Of a stretch of 64,000 nt of DNA, positions 6,925-17,010 are shown one piece after another. The DNA is from DASRDU01 sp035652435 (lineage in GTDB: Bacteria; Acidobacteriota; Blastocatellia; RBC074). The first letter of the stretch is position 1. Each line of letters opens with the position of its first letter. Position numbers and translations under genes: made by a program. The stretch is from positions 1-64,000 of the forward strand of contig DASRDU010000134.1 of the NCBI GenBank assembly GCA_035652435.1, read 5' to 3'. Below the pieces are notes generated by a model. It saw only the letters and a list, made by a program, of their open reading frames with translations, did no database searches and was not told where the DNA came from.

Positions 6925-9651
6925 TCACCTGACTCTCATCACCACGAGCGTCTGATCGTCGTACTGCGGGGCCTCGCGGCACCAGTCGGCAATCGCGCGC
7001 ATCACCTGCTCGCTCAGTTCACCGGCCGAGAGGCCGGCGTTTTCGACGATGACCTGGCGCAGCCGTTCTTCGCCGAACTCCTCGCCCTGCGGGTTGAAGG
7101 CTTCCGTCACCCCGTCGGTGTAGGCGATCAGGATGTCACCGCCCTCAAGCGGAACCGTCTCGCAATCGTAAACACAGTCTTCGAGCAGCCCGATCACCGG
7201 CCCGCCGGTCGTCAGATTGAGGATCTCCATCGTGCCCGCTTCAAGGTCGAGCTGGGCAGTGGTCGCGTAACTGTCACTGCTGGCCCTGTGCAGCAGGCCC
7301 CTTTCCCCGCCCGAAGCAGCGGCGGCCCGGCGAAACAGGATCGGCGGGTTGTGCCCGGCGTTGACGTAACAGAGGCGGCGCGTCAGCTCGTCGAACTGCG
7401 CGTAAAAAAATGTCGCGTAGCTGCTCGTGTCGGTCGAGCTGTAGAGCAGCCGATTCATCACCGAGACCAGTTCCGTCGGGTCGCCGCTCGCCACCGGCGC
7501 CTGGCTGCGCAACGAAGCCTGCACTGTGGACATCAGCAGCGCCGCCGCAATCCCCTTGCCCGCCACGTCGGCCACCGCGATGCCGACGCGCCCCGGGTCG
7601 AGCTGGATGAAATCGTAATAGTCGCCCGCCACGCCGCGCGCCGGGCGGCAGACGCCGCACAGTTCGAGCGATGTCATCTCGGGCGCGCACTTCGGGAAGA
7701 GGCGCTGCTGAACCTCATTCGCCATGCTCAGCTCGCGCCGCAGTTGTTCTTCCTCGACCTTCTGTTTCACGAGCTGCGCGTTCTCGACCGCCATCGCGAT
7801 CTGCATCGCCACGCTCGCGAGCAGCTGCCGGTCCTCGCGCGAAAACGGCCAGTCGCCCAGGCGCCGCCCGAGCGACATCACGCCGAGCAGCTGATCCCGG
7901 GTCGAGATCGGCAGCAGCAGTACGGGGCGCAGGCGGCCGAGCGTCTCGCCCTCGATCTGGCGCGCCGGGCTTGACGAGGCGTTCGGCGAGACGAGCGCGT
8001 GTGCCCACGAATTCACGTCGTCCAGATCCATCATGAGCGGCTGCGATGATTCGCGGAACCGGGAGACGATGTATGAATCCTTCGGCAGAATCAGGCTCGC
8101 GTCCGGCGCGCCCGCCCGCTCGGTTTCGTGTGGCCCTGACCTCCACGAGTCCTCGTGCTGCCAGGTCGCGCTCGCGCAGACGTAGTTGCCGGTGGCCTCG
8201 TCGCGCAGGAAGATGACCACGTGTTCGGGGTGCAGCGCCGCCTGAATTTTCACCGTCGCCAGCGCCGTCATCTTCCGCCGGTCGGTCAGCGGGCGCAGCG
8301 AATTGCCCAGCTCGGCCAGCACGTGCTGCGCGTTGTAGGCCTGGCGGAAGAACCGCCGGTCAATGGCCGGCGCGATCACGCGGCGGTGCAGTTCGCTCGT
8401 GATGTTCCAGACCAGGATCGCGTCTACCGCCGAGAGGATGCCGACCACCCGCATATCCATTGTCGCCAGGTATTTCAGGATCACCCAGAGCAGCAGGTTC
8501 ACCGCGAGCGCGACGGCGACGATTTCGAGCGCGAGTGACCCCTGCGAGACGAACAGGTACCGCACGCCGCGCCGGACGATGAAGCTCACCGGGATGACCC
8601 GGTGCCGGATGATCGCGTAAGCGAACGAGAGCGGGAAGAGCGGGAAAGTGAAAGTCACGACCGAGACGATGAACCGGTAGGTGCTGGTGCTGACCGGCGG
8701 CGCGCCGGAAATGATGAGCATCCCGAACAGGAGCAGGAAGGGCACGAGCCCGAGCAGACTGCCCGCCACCACGACGCGCAGCTTGCGCCGCGAAGCCCGC
8801 GACGACTGGCGGTAATTGATGAGCAATGACAGCAGGCCGGCGAGGAAGAAAGTGGCATCCAGCCCGAAGGTGATCGTCTCCCAGTAAAATGCCTGGCCGA
8901 AATTGAGCGCCCTCGCCGGCGAAAGAATGATCATCACTCCCGTCGCCAGCATCATCGGCAGGACGAGGAGCGCGTGCGGCAGGTAGAGCCATCTTTCCAG
9001 CCGCGGGAACCGGCGCAGCATCGGCGACACCCGGTTTCTCTCTTCGGGGAATACCAGGAAGAAATGCAGGAACAGCGGCGGCAGGAGAGCCGTCATCATC
9101 GCGCCCAGCCATAACAGCGCGTTCATCCACGGCGGCAGGTGGTGGAAGTAAGCCTGCAGAAACATGCCGGGCATCGTCCCGAACATCAGCGCCAGCAGGA
9201 GCGCCTGCTTGTCGCCCTGCCGCAGCAGGAAGACCGCGAGGCCGGTAATCAGAAAGATCGCCGGGATGAACAGCTGCTGGGTGTAAAGATTCATCCGGGA
9301 AAGCGGCGAGACCTCGCCGGTGCGCAGCGCCGTCTCGAGCGTCTGCCCGCCGCGCCGCACCAGCAACGTGTAGCGGTAACCGGGCGGTGTGTTCCGGAAG
9401 GCGGAATCGAGCTGGAAGATGTGTTCGACCTTGTTCCCGTCAAGGGCGACGATCTCATCCCCCGGTCTCAAGGCGGCCGCCGGGCCGCCTTCCCGGATGC
9501 TCTCGACCACCACCCGCTCCCCCTTCTGCGTCGCGCGGAAGCCCGGGCTGCTCCTCACCGTGACCACGTTCTGGTAGCCGCTCACGCCGGCGAGCAGAAA
9601 CATGAGCGCGAAGAAGGCGAGGCCGAGAATGAATTGGGGACTCCTGTTCAT
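6925..9651 (-). CDS. Membrane signalling phosphatase: PDZ, multi-TM, GAF, PP2C/SpoIIE
   Basis: About 908 residues; ATG at 9651 is preferred over the upstream TTG. Order: TM helix (~8-28), PDZ-like domain (~35-115; GPAAALRPGDEIVALDGNKV), about seven to eight further helices (~125-400), a GAF domain (~440-620; ILPKDSYIVSRFRESSQP, LLLPISTRDQLLGVMSLGRR), a coiled linker (VEEEQLRRELSMANEVQQRLFP) and a SpoIIE/RsbU PP2C domain (~665-908; GDYYDFIQL, VADVAGKGIAAALLMS, NAGHNPP, YTDGVTEAFNPQGEEFGEERL). The metal-binding aspartates of PP2C are present. Such proteins dephosphorylate anti-sigma antagonists or other Ser/Thr-phosphoproteins in response to membrane or ligand signals. No STAS or RsbW partner lies beside it. 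Confidence 0.9.
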   Translation of the reverse strand: MNRSPQFILGLAFFALMFLLAGVSGYQNVVTVRSSPGFRATQKGERVVVESIREGGPAAALRPGDEIVALDGNKVEHIFQLDSAFRNTPPGYRYTLLVRRGGQTLETALRTGEVSPLSRMNLYTQQLFIPAIFLITGLAVFLLRQGDKQALLLALMFGTMPGMFLQAYFHHLPPWMNALLWLGAMMTALLPPLFLHFFLVFPEERNRVSPMLRRFPRLERWLYLPHALLVLPMMLATGVMIILSPARALNFGQAFYWETITFGLDATFFLAGLLSLLINYRQSSRASRRKLRVVVAGSLLGLVPFLLLFGMLIISGAPPVSTSTYRFIVSVVTFTFPLFPLSFAYAIIRHRVIPVSFIVRRGVRYLFVSQGSLALEIVAVALAVNLLLWVILKYLATMDMRVVGILSAVDAILVWNITSELHRRVIAPAIDRRFFRQAYNAQHVLAELGNSLRPLTDRRKMTALATVKIQAALHPEHVVIFLRDEATGNYVCASATWQHEDSWRSGPHETERAGAPDASLILPKDSYIVSRFRESSQPLMMDLDDVNSWAHALVSPNASSSPARQIEGETLGRLRPVLLLPISTRDQLLGVMSLGRRLGDWPFSREDRQLLASVAMQIAMAVENAQLVKQKVEEEQLRRELSMANEVQQRLFPKCAPEMTSLELCGVCRPARGVAGDYYDFIQLDPGRVGIAVADVAGKGIAAALLMSTVQASLRSQAPVASGDPTELVSVMNRLLYSSTDTSSYATFFYAQFDELTRRLCYVNAGHNPPILFRRAAAASGGERGLLHRASSDSYATTAQLDLEAGTMEILNLTTGGPVIGLLEDCVYDCETVPLEGGDILIAYTDGVTEAFNPQGEEFGEERLRQVIVENAGLSAGELSEQVMRAIADWCREAPQYDDQTLVVMRVR

Positions 9652-9811
9652 AAATCTCAAACTGACCAGACGTAAAGATGCCCGACCGGGCGAGCCAAGC
9701 TTATCATTCCGAATTGTGAATAGCCATTAAAGTGACGGCTTGCATTTTCAGCAACGCCAAACGATTATCAGGGTTCGCTTCAACCCGTATCCGTCATCAA
9801 CAATTGACCGT

Positions 9812-10048
9812 ATGCCCGGGAACCGAAAGCTGCGATTGATGTCATTGTTTGCCGTGATCTGCGCAATTTACATCGGCAGCTATCTGGCTTTCCGTATCAC
9901 GCACATTGAAGTCCGGGAGCGCGACCGGCAGCCATATGTGATCTTCCCGAAAGACCAGATGGTGCTGTTCCGGTTCTACCGCCCCCTGACTTACGCTGAT
10001 GCCGTGCTGACCGGAATGAGATTTCATCTCGGCCCGCATCAGCCCTGA
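9812..10048 (+). CDS. Small membrane-anchored hypothetical protein
   Basis: A 78-residue protein starting at ATG 9812 (MPGNRKLRLM), with one hydrophobic helix (SLFAVICAIYIGSYLAFR, about residues 9-27) and a basic extracytoplasmic tail. It ends 4 bases before the TonB receptor start, so it probably shares that transcript. I do not recognise the family. An upstream in-frame ATG at 9740 would add 24 polar residues and looks less likely. It may be an accessory to the receptor, but nothing in the sequence proves this. Confidence 0.6.
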   Translation: MPGNRKLRLMSLFAVICAIYIGSYLAFRITHIEVRERDRQPYVIFPKDQMVLFRFYRPLTYADAVLTGMRFHLGPHQP

Positions 10049-10052
10049 AAAG

Positions 10053-12395
10053 ATGACCAGACTGTTACCGACTTCACCGACGAAACTTTCACTGCTGGTG
10101 ACGCTGCTCGCTCTAATCTGCTCCGCGGCCTTCGCTCAGCAGCCGGATGCTTCCGCCGCCGGCGCGGGCAGGATCACAGGCCGGGTCACCGATCAGCGCG
10201 GGGACGCCGTCAGCAGCGGGCGAGTGACAGCCACTCCGACCCGCGACAAATCGAAGGGCCAGTCGCCGCTCACTACAACGACGGATAACGAAGGCAGGTT
10301 CGTTTTTGACGCGATCCCTTCGGGCGAATACGAGCTGCGCGTGACGGCCACGGGCTTCAATTCGCAGACGCGGAAAGCCACGGTCATGGCCGCAACCGTC
10401 ACCGCCGACTTCTCGCTTGAGCCGGCGTCCATCGGTGACACCCTGACCGTCACCCCGGCGCGCGCCGAACTGCGGCTGAGCGAACTGCCCGCGAGCGTCA
10501 CCGTGCTTGATTCAGAGAGCGTGGGCAACGCCGCCGCGCAGACCGTTGACGACCTGCTGCGACAGGTCCCCGGCTTCAGCAACTTCCGCCGCTCAAGCTC
10601 GATCGTGGCAAACCCGACCACGCAGGGCGTTTCATTGCGCGGCGCGGGCGCGAGCGGCGCCAGCCGGACGCTCGTGCTGGCCGACGGCATCCCACTCAAC
10701 GACGCGTTCGGCGGCTGGGTCTACTGGGATCGCGTCCCGCGTGAAGCCATTGACAGAGTTGAACTGGTGCGCGGTGGCGAATCGGATCTATATGGCTCTG
10801 ACGCGCTGAGCGGCGTCATCAACCTCATCACCCGTCCCCCGACCTCGCGCACGATCAGCGCCCAGGCCAGCTACGGCACCCGCTCGACCGGCGACGTTTC
10901 TTTTTTCGCCAGCGATAAATTCGGGCCGTTATCAGTCGCACTATCCGGCGAGGCGTTGCGCACCGACGGATACTTCATCATCGCGCCGGAAATCCGCGGC
11001 CCGGCGGATGAAGAGGCGGGGCAACGACATCGCCTGCTCGCGCTTCGCCTCGGTCACGAATGGAACGCGGAGAACTCGGTCTTTGTCCGCGGTTCTTTAT
11101 TCGATGAAGACCGCAAAAACGGGACGCTGCTGCAACGCAACGACACCGCGACGCAGTCGCTCGCGGTCGGCGGTCGCCTGCGGACGAATGATGGCAGCTA
11201 CTGGAATCTGACACTCTTCGCCAACAAGGAACTCTTTCACCAGTCATTCACTTCAGTCTCGGCCAACCGCGCCACCGAAGCGCTGATCCGGCTGCAGGCG
11301 GTGCCTTCGCGCGATGTCGGGCTGTCGCTCAACTGGTCGCGGCTGACTGGCGAAAAGCACCTGCTCGTGGCCGGCGTTGACGTGCGCGGCGTGCGCGGCA
11401 CGAGCGATGAAACGGTCATCGTAAACAATCGCGCGACCAGCATTGTCAGCGCGGGCGGCAGGCAGCGAAGGATCGGCTTTTTCGCGCAGGATTTAATTAC
11501 CATCACCCCGCGCTGGCAACTGACCCTGAGCGCGCGTTACGACAACTGGCGCGATTCATCCGCGGCTTCGGTCACGCGGACGCTCGCGACGGGCGCCGTC
11601 ACGCCGCGCTTCTTCGCGCCCCGCACCGAAGACGCTTTCAGCCCGCGCCTGGCATTGCTTTATCGCGCCAGTGAAAAAGTCTCACTGCGCGCCGCGGCCT
11701 ATCGCGCCTTCCGCACGCCGACGCTCAATGAGCTTTATCGTGCGTTCAGGGTCGGCGACACGCAGACGAACGCGAACGAGAATCTGACTTCGGAACGCCT
11801 GACCGGCGGCGAGGCGGGGGTGAGTTGGACTCCGACCGGCAATCTCGTGACGCGGCTGACTTATTACTTCACCGAAACGGTCAACCCGATTTCCAACTTC
11901 ACGCTTTCAGTCACGCCGACACTGATCACGCGCCAGCGCCGCAATCTGGGCCGCACGCGCTCGCAGGGCCTCGAAGCCGAAGCCGATCTGCGTGTCGCCA
12001 GCCGCTGGAATCTGTCCGCCGGGTACCTGTTCGCCGACGCCACAGTCCGCCGCGCGCCGCAGGACGCCTCGCTCGTCGGCAACCTCATCCCGCAGGTCCC
12101 GCGCCACCAGCTCACATTGCAGGCGGCGTATTCGCACCCGCAAATCGTCACCGCCGCGCTTCAGTTCCGGGCCAGCGGCAGGCAGTTCGATGACGATCAG
12201 AACCGGCTGCCGCTCAGGAGCTTTGCATTGATTGACGCGACGGTCTCGCGTCCGCTCGGACGTTACGTTGACGTTTTCGTGGCCGTGCAGAATCTGCTCG
12301 ACGAGCGTTACGCCGTCGGGCGCACGCCCCTCGAAACTATCGGCGCGCCCCGATTGTTTCGTGGTGGATTGAGGTTGAGGTTTGAAGGCAGGTGA
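10053..12395 (+). CDS. TonB-dependent outer-membrane receptor (BtuB/CirA-like) with CarboxypepD_reg domain
   Basis: A 780-residue protein with a signal peptide (cleaved near residue 28, ...SAAFAQQ), a carboxypeptidase-regulatory-like domain (~38-125; GRVTDQRGDAVSSGRVTATP, GEYELRVTATGFNSQ), a plug domain (~135-250; QTVDDLLRQVPGFSNFRR, GVSLRGAGASGASRTLVLAD, DRVELVRGGESDLYGSDALS) and a C-terminal beta barrel ending in an aromatic-rich strand (PRLFRGGLRLRFEGR). It probably imports a chelated metal, cobalamin-like compound or glycan; the substrate cannot be read. It lies between the small gene (4-base gap) and the AAA ATPase gene. Confidence 0.9.
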   Translation: MTRLLPTSPTKLSLLVTLLALICSAAFAQQPDASAAGAGRITGRVTDQRGDAVSSGRVTATPTRDKSKGQSPLTTTTDNEGRFVFDAIPSGEYELRVTATGFNSQTRKATVMAATVTADFSLEPASIGDTLTVTPARAELRLSELPASVTVLDSESVGNAAAQTVDDLLRQVPGFSNFRRSSSIVANPTTQGVSLRGAGASGASRTLVLADGIPLNDAFGGWVYWDRVPREAIDRVELVRGGESDLYGSDALSGVINLITRPPTSRTISAQASYGTRSTGDVSFFASDKFGPLSVALSGEALRTDGYFIIAPEIRGPADEEAGQRHRLLALRLGHEWNAENSVFVRGSLFDEDRKNGTLLQRNDTATQSLAVGGRLRTNDGSYWNLTLFANKELFHQSFTSVSANRATEALIRLQAVPSRDVGLSLNWSRLTGEKHLLVAGVDVRGVRGTSDETVIVNNRATSIVSAGGRQRRIGFFAQDLITITPRWQLTLSARYDNWRDSSAASVTRTLATGAVTPRFFAPRTEDAFSPRLALLYRASEKVSLRAAAYRAFRTPTLNELYRAFRVGDTQTNANENLTSERLTGGEAGVSWTPTGNLVTRLTYYFTETVNPISNFTLSVTPTLITRQRRNLGRTRSQGLEAEADLRVASRWNLSAGYLFADATVRRAPQDASLVGNLIPQVPRHQLTLQAAYSHPQIVTAALQFRASGRQFDDDQNRLPLRSFALIDATVSRPLGRYVDVFVAVQNLLDERYAVGRTPLETIGAPRLFRGGLRLRFEGR

Positions 12396-12399
12396 AGCC

Positions 12400-13194
<795 letters not shown>

Positions 13195-13206
13195 CCAGAC
13201 AGCCCT

Positions 13207-16200
13207 ATGAAAATCAAAAGCACACTCGTCATCGCCTCCACTCTGCTGCTGACCTTTGCCGGTTTCAGTTCCAGGGCACAGCAGGCGGCGCAGCAATCGT
13301 CCGGCGGCTTCACCATCGAGCAGGTTCTCAGCGCGCCCTTCCCCGACAATCTGGTCGCGGCGCCGAAGGGTGAGCGCATCGCCTGGACTTTCGACGCCCA
13401 AGGGAGGCGCAACGTCTGGGTGGCCGACGGGCCTGAATTCAAAGCCCGCCAGCTGACGCCTTACAACGCGGACGACGGGCAGGAACTGACGCAACTCGGT
13501 TTCACGCGCGACGGCAAATGGGTCGTCTACGTGCGCGGCGGCGATGAGAATTCGGCGGGCGAAGTCCCGAACCCGACGAGCAGCCCCGAGCCGCCGGCTC
13601 AGGCGGTCTATGCCGTCTCGTGCGACAACGGGCGGGTCATCGCGCTCAGCGAAGGCAGCGATCCGAAGGTCTCACCGGCCACCGACCACGTCGCTTTCGT
13701 CAAAGACAAGCAGATTCATGTGGCCTCGATTTCAGAGGCGCCCAAACCGCATCCACTGTTCATCGCCCGCGGCAATAACGATTCGCCGGAATGGTCTCCC
13801 GACGGGAGGATGCTGGCGTTTGTCAGCCGCCGCAACACGCACAGCTTCGTCGGCGTGTACGACATCATCAAACAGACGGTCCGCTTCCTCGCGCCTTCGA
13901 TTGACCGCGACAGCTTCCCGCGCTGGTCGCCTGACGGGAAGCGCATCGCGTTTGTGCGCCAGCCCGCGCGGGGGACCAAACCGCGCCCGCTCTTTGAAGA
14001 TCAGCCCGATCCCTGGGCAATTATGATGGCGGATGTGATGACCGGCGAGGCCCGCGAAGTCTGGCGCAGCGGGACATCGCTCAATGCCTCGCTGCCACCG
14101 ATGGCCGAGCAGGCGCTGTTGCAGTGGGGCTTCGGCGAGAACGGCGAGGAGAGGCTGGTCTTTATTTCAGAAGAAGACGGCTGGCAGCGCCTCTATTCCG
14201 TCCCGGCCAGGGGCGGCAGCGTCGTTACATTGACGGCAGCGGGTTCCGAAGTCGAACACGTCACGATGACTCCCGACCGGCGCGAGGTCATCTATTCATC
14301 AAATCGCGATGATGTGGATCGCAGGCATCTGTGGCGTGTTTCCGTCGCCGGGGGTAAATCGGTCAGGCTGACCATTGACGGAGAGGGGGAGATCGAATGG
14401 AGTCCGGTCGTGACTGGCGATGGCGCGGAGTTGGCTCACTTCTACTCGGCAGCCCGGTATCCGGCAGGCGTGCGGGTCTGGCACCTCAAAGAAAGAGACA
14501 AGCCCTTCAGGTCGGTGGCGGAAGAAACAATCCCGAAGGATTTCCCTGCTGAAAAACTCGTCACCCCGCAATCGGTGATTTTCAAAAGCCCCGACGGTCT
14601 GGACATTCACGGCCAGCTCTTTCTGCCAAAAGATGCAAGGCCGGGCGAGAAGCTGCCCGCAGTCGTCTTCGCGCACGGCGGGCCGCGGCGGCAGATGCTG
14701 CCCGGCTGGCATTACATGTTCTATTACAACAATGCCTACGGCTTCAATCAGTACCTCGCGAGCAAGGGCTACGCCGTGCTGTCGGTCAATTTTCGCTGCG
14801 GCATCGGCTACGGGCGCGAGTTTCGTCAGGCCCCGAAACGCGGCGGGGGCGGCGCGGCGGAATATCAGGATATTGTCGCCGGTGCGAATTATCTGCGCAG
14901 CCGCACCGACATTGATTCGTCGCGCATCGGGATGTGGGGCGGGTCGTATGGCGGATATCTGACCGCGCTCGCGCTCGCCCGCAACTCTGATCTGTTCGCG
15001 GCGGGCGTTGATCTGCACGGCGTCCACGACTGGTCGGCGCGGCTCTCGGCCGCCAACTGGATTGATTACGGCAACCGCGACGCGCTGAAGACGGCGTATG
15101 AATCCTCGCCGATCAGTTCGGTGGACAAGTGGCGTTCGCCTGTTTTATTGATCCACGGCGACGATGACCGCAACGTGGCTTTCAGCCAGACGGTTGATCT
15201 GGCGGTGAAGCTGCGCGAGAGAAAAGTCCCTCTGGAGCAGCTCATCTTTCCGGATGAGATCCACGACTTCCTGCTCCATCGCCACTGGGTGGAGATTTTC
15301 AGGGCCGCCGAGAGTTTTCTTGATCGCCACCTCAAAACAACCAGGACTTCTTCTTCCGGCGCAGGCGAGCGGGACGCTCGCGCTCCCAGCGTCGATCTGC
15401 TGATTCGCGGTGGCCGCGTGGTTGATGGCTCAGGCTCAGAACCGGTCACGGCTGACATCGGCATCCGTGACGACCGCATTGTTTTCATCGGCGATGCGCA
15501 GAAGGCCGCGTTATCAGCCGCCCGGACGATCAATGCCAACGGGCTGACCGTCGCGCCCGGCTTCATTGATCCGCACACGCACGCCTTTGATGACCTCTCC
15601 AGCCCGCAGCGTAAGGGCAACGAGGATTATCTGATGCAGGGCGTCACGACCGTCTTCACCGGCAACGACGGCGCGGGCCCGGTGAATGTCGGCGAGGTTT
15701 TCAATCAGTGGCATCAGAACGGCATCGGCACCAACGCGGCCCTCTTCGTCGGGCACGGCACCGTGCGGGAGATGGTGCTGGGGAGGAAGGATGTCGAACC
15801 CACCGCCGATCAGCTTGAGCGGATGAAATCGCTCGTCGGCAAAGCGATGGATGAGGGCGCAATCGGGTTGTCTACGGGCCTGTATTACGCGCCCGGCAGT
15901 TTCGCAAAGACCGGGGAAGTCATCGAACTCGCCAGAGTCGCCGCGGCAAAGGGCGGCGTTTACGACTCGCACATGCGTGACGAGAGTTCATACAACATTG
16001 GCCTGCTCGGCTCGATCCGCGAAACAATCCGGATCGGACGCGAGGCAAAGATTCCCGTCCACATCTCGCACATCAAGGCTCTCGGCGCCGACGTATGGGG
16101 CCAGAGTAAAGAGGTCATCGCCATCATCGAAGAGGCCCGGGAAACGGGCGTCAGAGTCACCGCCAATCAGTATCCCTACACGGCATCAGGGACGAGCATC

Positions 16201-16908
16201 ACGGCGTCGCTCGTGCCGCGCTGGGCCGAAGCCGGCGGCAATAAGGAGTTGCTGAAAAGGATTGATGACCCCGCGGTGAGGCCGAAGCTCGTGGCGGAAA
16301 TGGAAGCGAACCTGAAACGGCGCGGCGGCCCGGAATCACTGCTGATCACCAGCGCCAGAGACAAAGCGCTCAACGGCAGAACGCTCGGCGGGCTGGCGAA
16401 GGATTGGAACAAGACCCCCGTCGAAGCCGCGCTCGCCATCATCAAATCAGGCGGGGCCAGCGTCGCCTCATTCAATATGGACGAACGCGACATCGAAAAC
16501 TTCATGCGCCAGAGCTGGGTGATGACCGGTTCTGACGGCTCGACGGGCCACCCGCGAAAGTACGGCACCTACCCGCGCAAGCTGCGCGAGTATGTTTACA
16601 ACCGCCATGTCATCACGCTGCCTTTCGCGATCCGCTCGGGCAGCGCGCTCGTGGCCGAGACTTTTCACCTGCCCGAGCGCGGGATGATCAGAGAGGGGTA
16701 CTTTGCCGACGTGATCGTCTTCGATGCAAAGACGATTGCTGACCGCGCCACCTACGAAGAACCTGAACGGCTGGCTGAAGGGATGAGGTTCGTCATCGTC
16801 AACGGCAGGGTCGTCGTTGATGAGGGGAAGTATAACGGCGCGCTGGCCGGGCGCCCGCTGAAAAACGCAGAGGTCACGAAGCACGCGGACAGAGAATCCC
16901 GCCCCTGA
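13207..16908 (+). CDS. Fused S9 prolyl-oligopeptidase and D-aminoacylase-type amidohydrolase
   Basis: A single 1233-residue frame. It opens with a signal peptide (~1-24) and a PD40/WD40-like propeller (~25-440; EWSPDGRMLAFVSRR, RWSPDGKRIAFVRQP). An S9 alpha/beta hydrolase follows (~480-710), with apparent triad S580 (WGGSYGGY), D654 (HGDDD) and H686 (EIHDF). A short linker (~711-728) leads to an N-acyl-D-amino-acid deacylase-like amidohydrolase (~729-1233): LLIRGGRVVDGSG, H790/H792 in DPHTHAFDD, VHISHIKALG and TGSDGSTGHPRKYGTYPR. Residue 821 is Asp (TGNDGAG) where I expect the bridging Cys of classical D-aminoacylase (GNCG). The pair could act in sequence on peptides containing D or acylated residues in the periplasm. 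The linker encodes a repeat-like palindrome. Both halves look intact. Confidence 0.88.
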   Translation: MKIKSTLVIASTLLLTFAGFSSRAQQAAQQSSGGFTIEQVLSAPFPDNLVAAPKGERIAWTFDAQGRRNVWVADGPEFKARQLTPYNADDGQELTQLGFTRDGKWVVYVRGGDENSAGEVPNPTSSPEPPAQAVYAVSCDNGRVIALSEGSDPKVSPATDHVAFVKDKQIHVASISEAPKPHPLFIARGNNDSPEWSPDGRMLAFVSRRNTHSFVGVYDIIKQTVRFLAPSIDRDSFPRWSPDGKRIAFVRQPARGTKPRPLFEDQPDPWAIMMADVMTGEAREVWRSGTSLNASLPPMAEQALLQWGFGENGEERLVFISEEDGWQRLYSVPARGGSVVTLTAAGSEVEHVTMTPDRREVIYSSNRDDVDRRHLWRVSVAGGKSVRLTIDGEGEIEWSPVVTGDGAELAHFYSAARYPAGVRVWHLKERDKPFRSVAEETIPKDFPAEKLVTPQSVIFKSPDGLDIHGQLFLPKDARPGEKLPAVVFAHGGPRRQMLPGWHYMFYYNNAYGFNQYLASKGYAVLSVNFRCGIGYGREFRQAPKRGGGGAAEYQDIVAGANYLRSRTDIDSSRIGMWGGSYGGYLTALALARNSDLFAAGVDLHGVHDWSARLSAANWIDYGNRDALKTAYESSPISSVDKWRSPVLLIHGDDDRNVAFSQTVDLAVKLRERKVPLEQLIFPDEIHDFLLHRHWVEIFRAAESFLDRHLKTTRTSSSGAGERDARAPSVDLLIRGGRVVDGSGSEPVTADIGIRDDRIVFIGDAQKAALSAARTINANGLTVAPGFIDPHTHAFDDLSSPQRKGNEDYLMQGVTTVFTGNDGAGPVNVGEVFNQWHQNGIGTNAALFVGHGTVREMVLGRKDVEPTADQLERMKSLVGKAMDEGAIGLSTGLYYAPGSFAKTGEVIELARVAAAKGGVYDSHMRDESSYNIGLLGSIRETIRIGREAKIPVHISHIKALGADVWGQSKEVIAIIEEARETGVRVTANQYPYTASGTSITASLVPRWAEAGGNKELLKRIDDPAVRPKLVAEMEANLKRRGGPESLLITSARDKALNGRTLGGLAKDWNKTPVEAALAIIKSGGASVASFNMDERDIENFMRQSWVMTGSDGSTGHPRKYGTYPRKLREYVYNRHVITLPFAIRSGSALVAETFHLPERGMIREGYFADVIVFDAKTIADRATYEEPERLAEGMRFVIVNGRVVVDEGKYNGALAGRPLKNAEVTKHADRESRP
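15365..15387. repeat. Palindrome inside the fusion-protein linker
   Basis: A 7-bp inverted repeat with a 3-base loop (GCGAGCG at 15365-15371, CGCTCGC at 15375-15381) lies exactly between the peptidase and amidohydrolase domains. The 13-mer CGCTCGCGCTCCC at 15375-15387 is identical to 60681-60693, in the right arm of an intergenic palindrome after mutS. It is translated as part of SSSGAGERDARAPS. This suggests that an intergenic repeat became coding when two genes fused. Confidence 0.6.
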
Positions 16909-17010
16909 GCAGATCACCATTCTCCACCCCGGCCTTCCACATTTCATGCGTAGAGCCTGTAAAAATGCGGCCTGTTTTCCCGCCGCCCGATCTTTTAGTA
17001 TGATGGCGCT

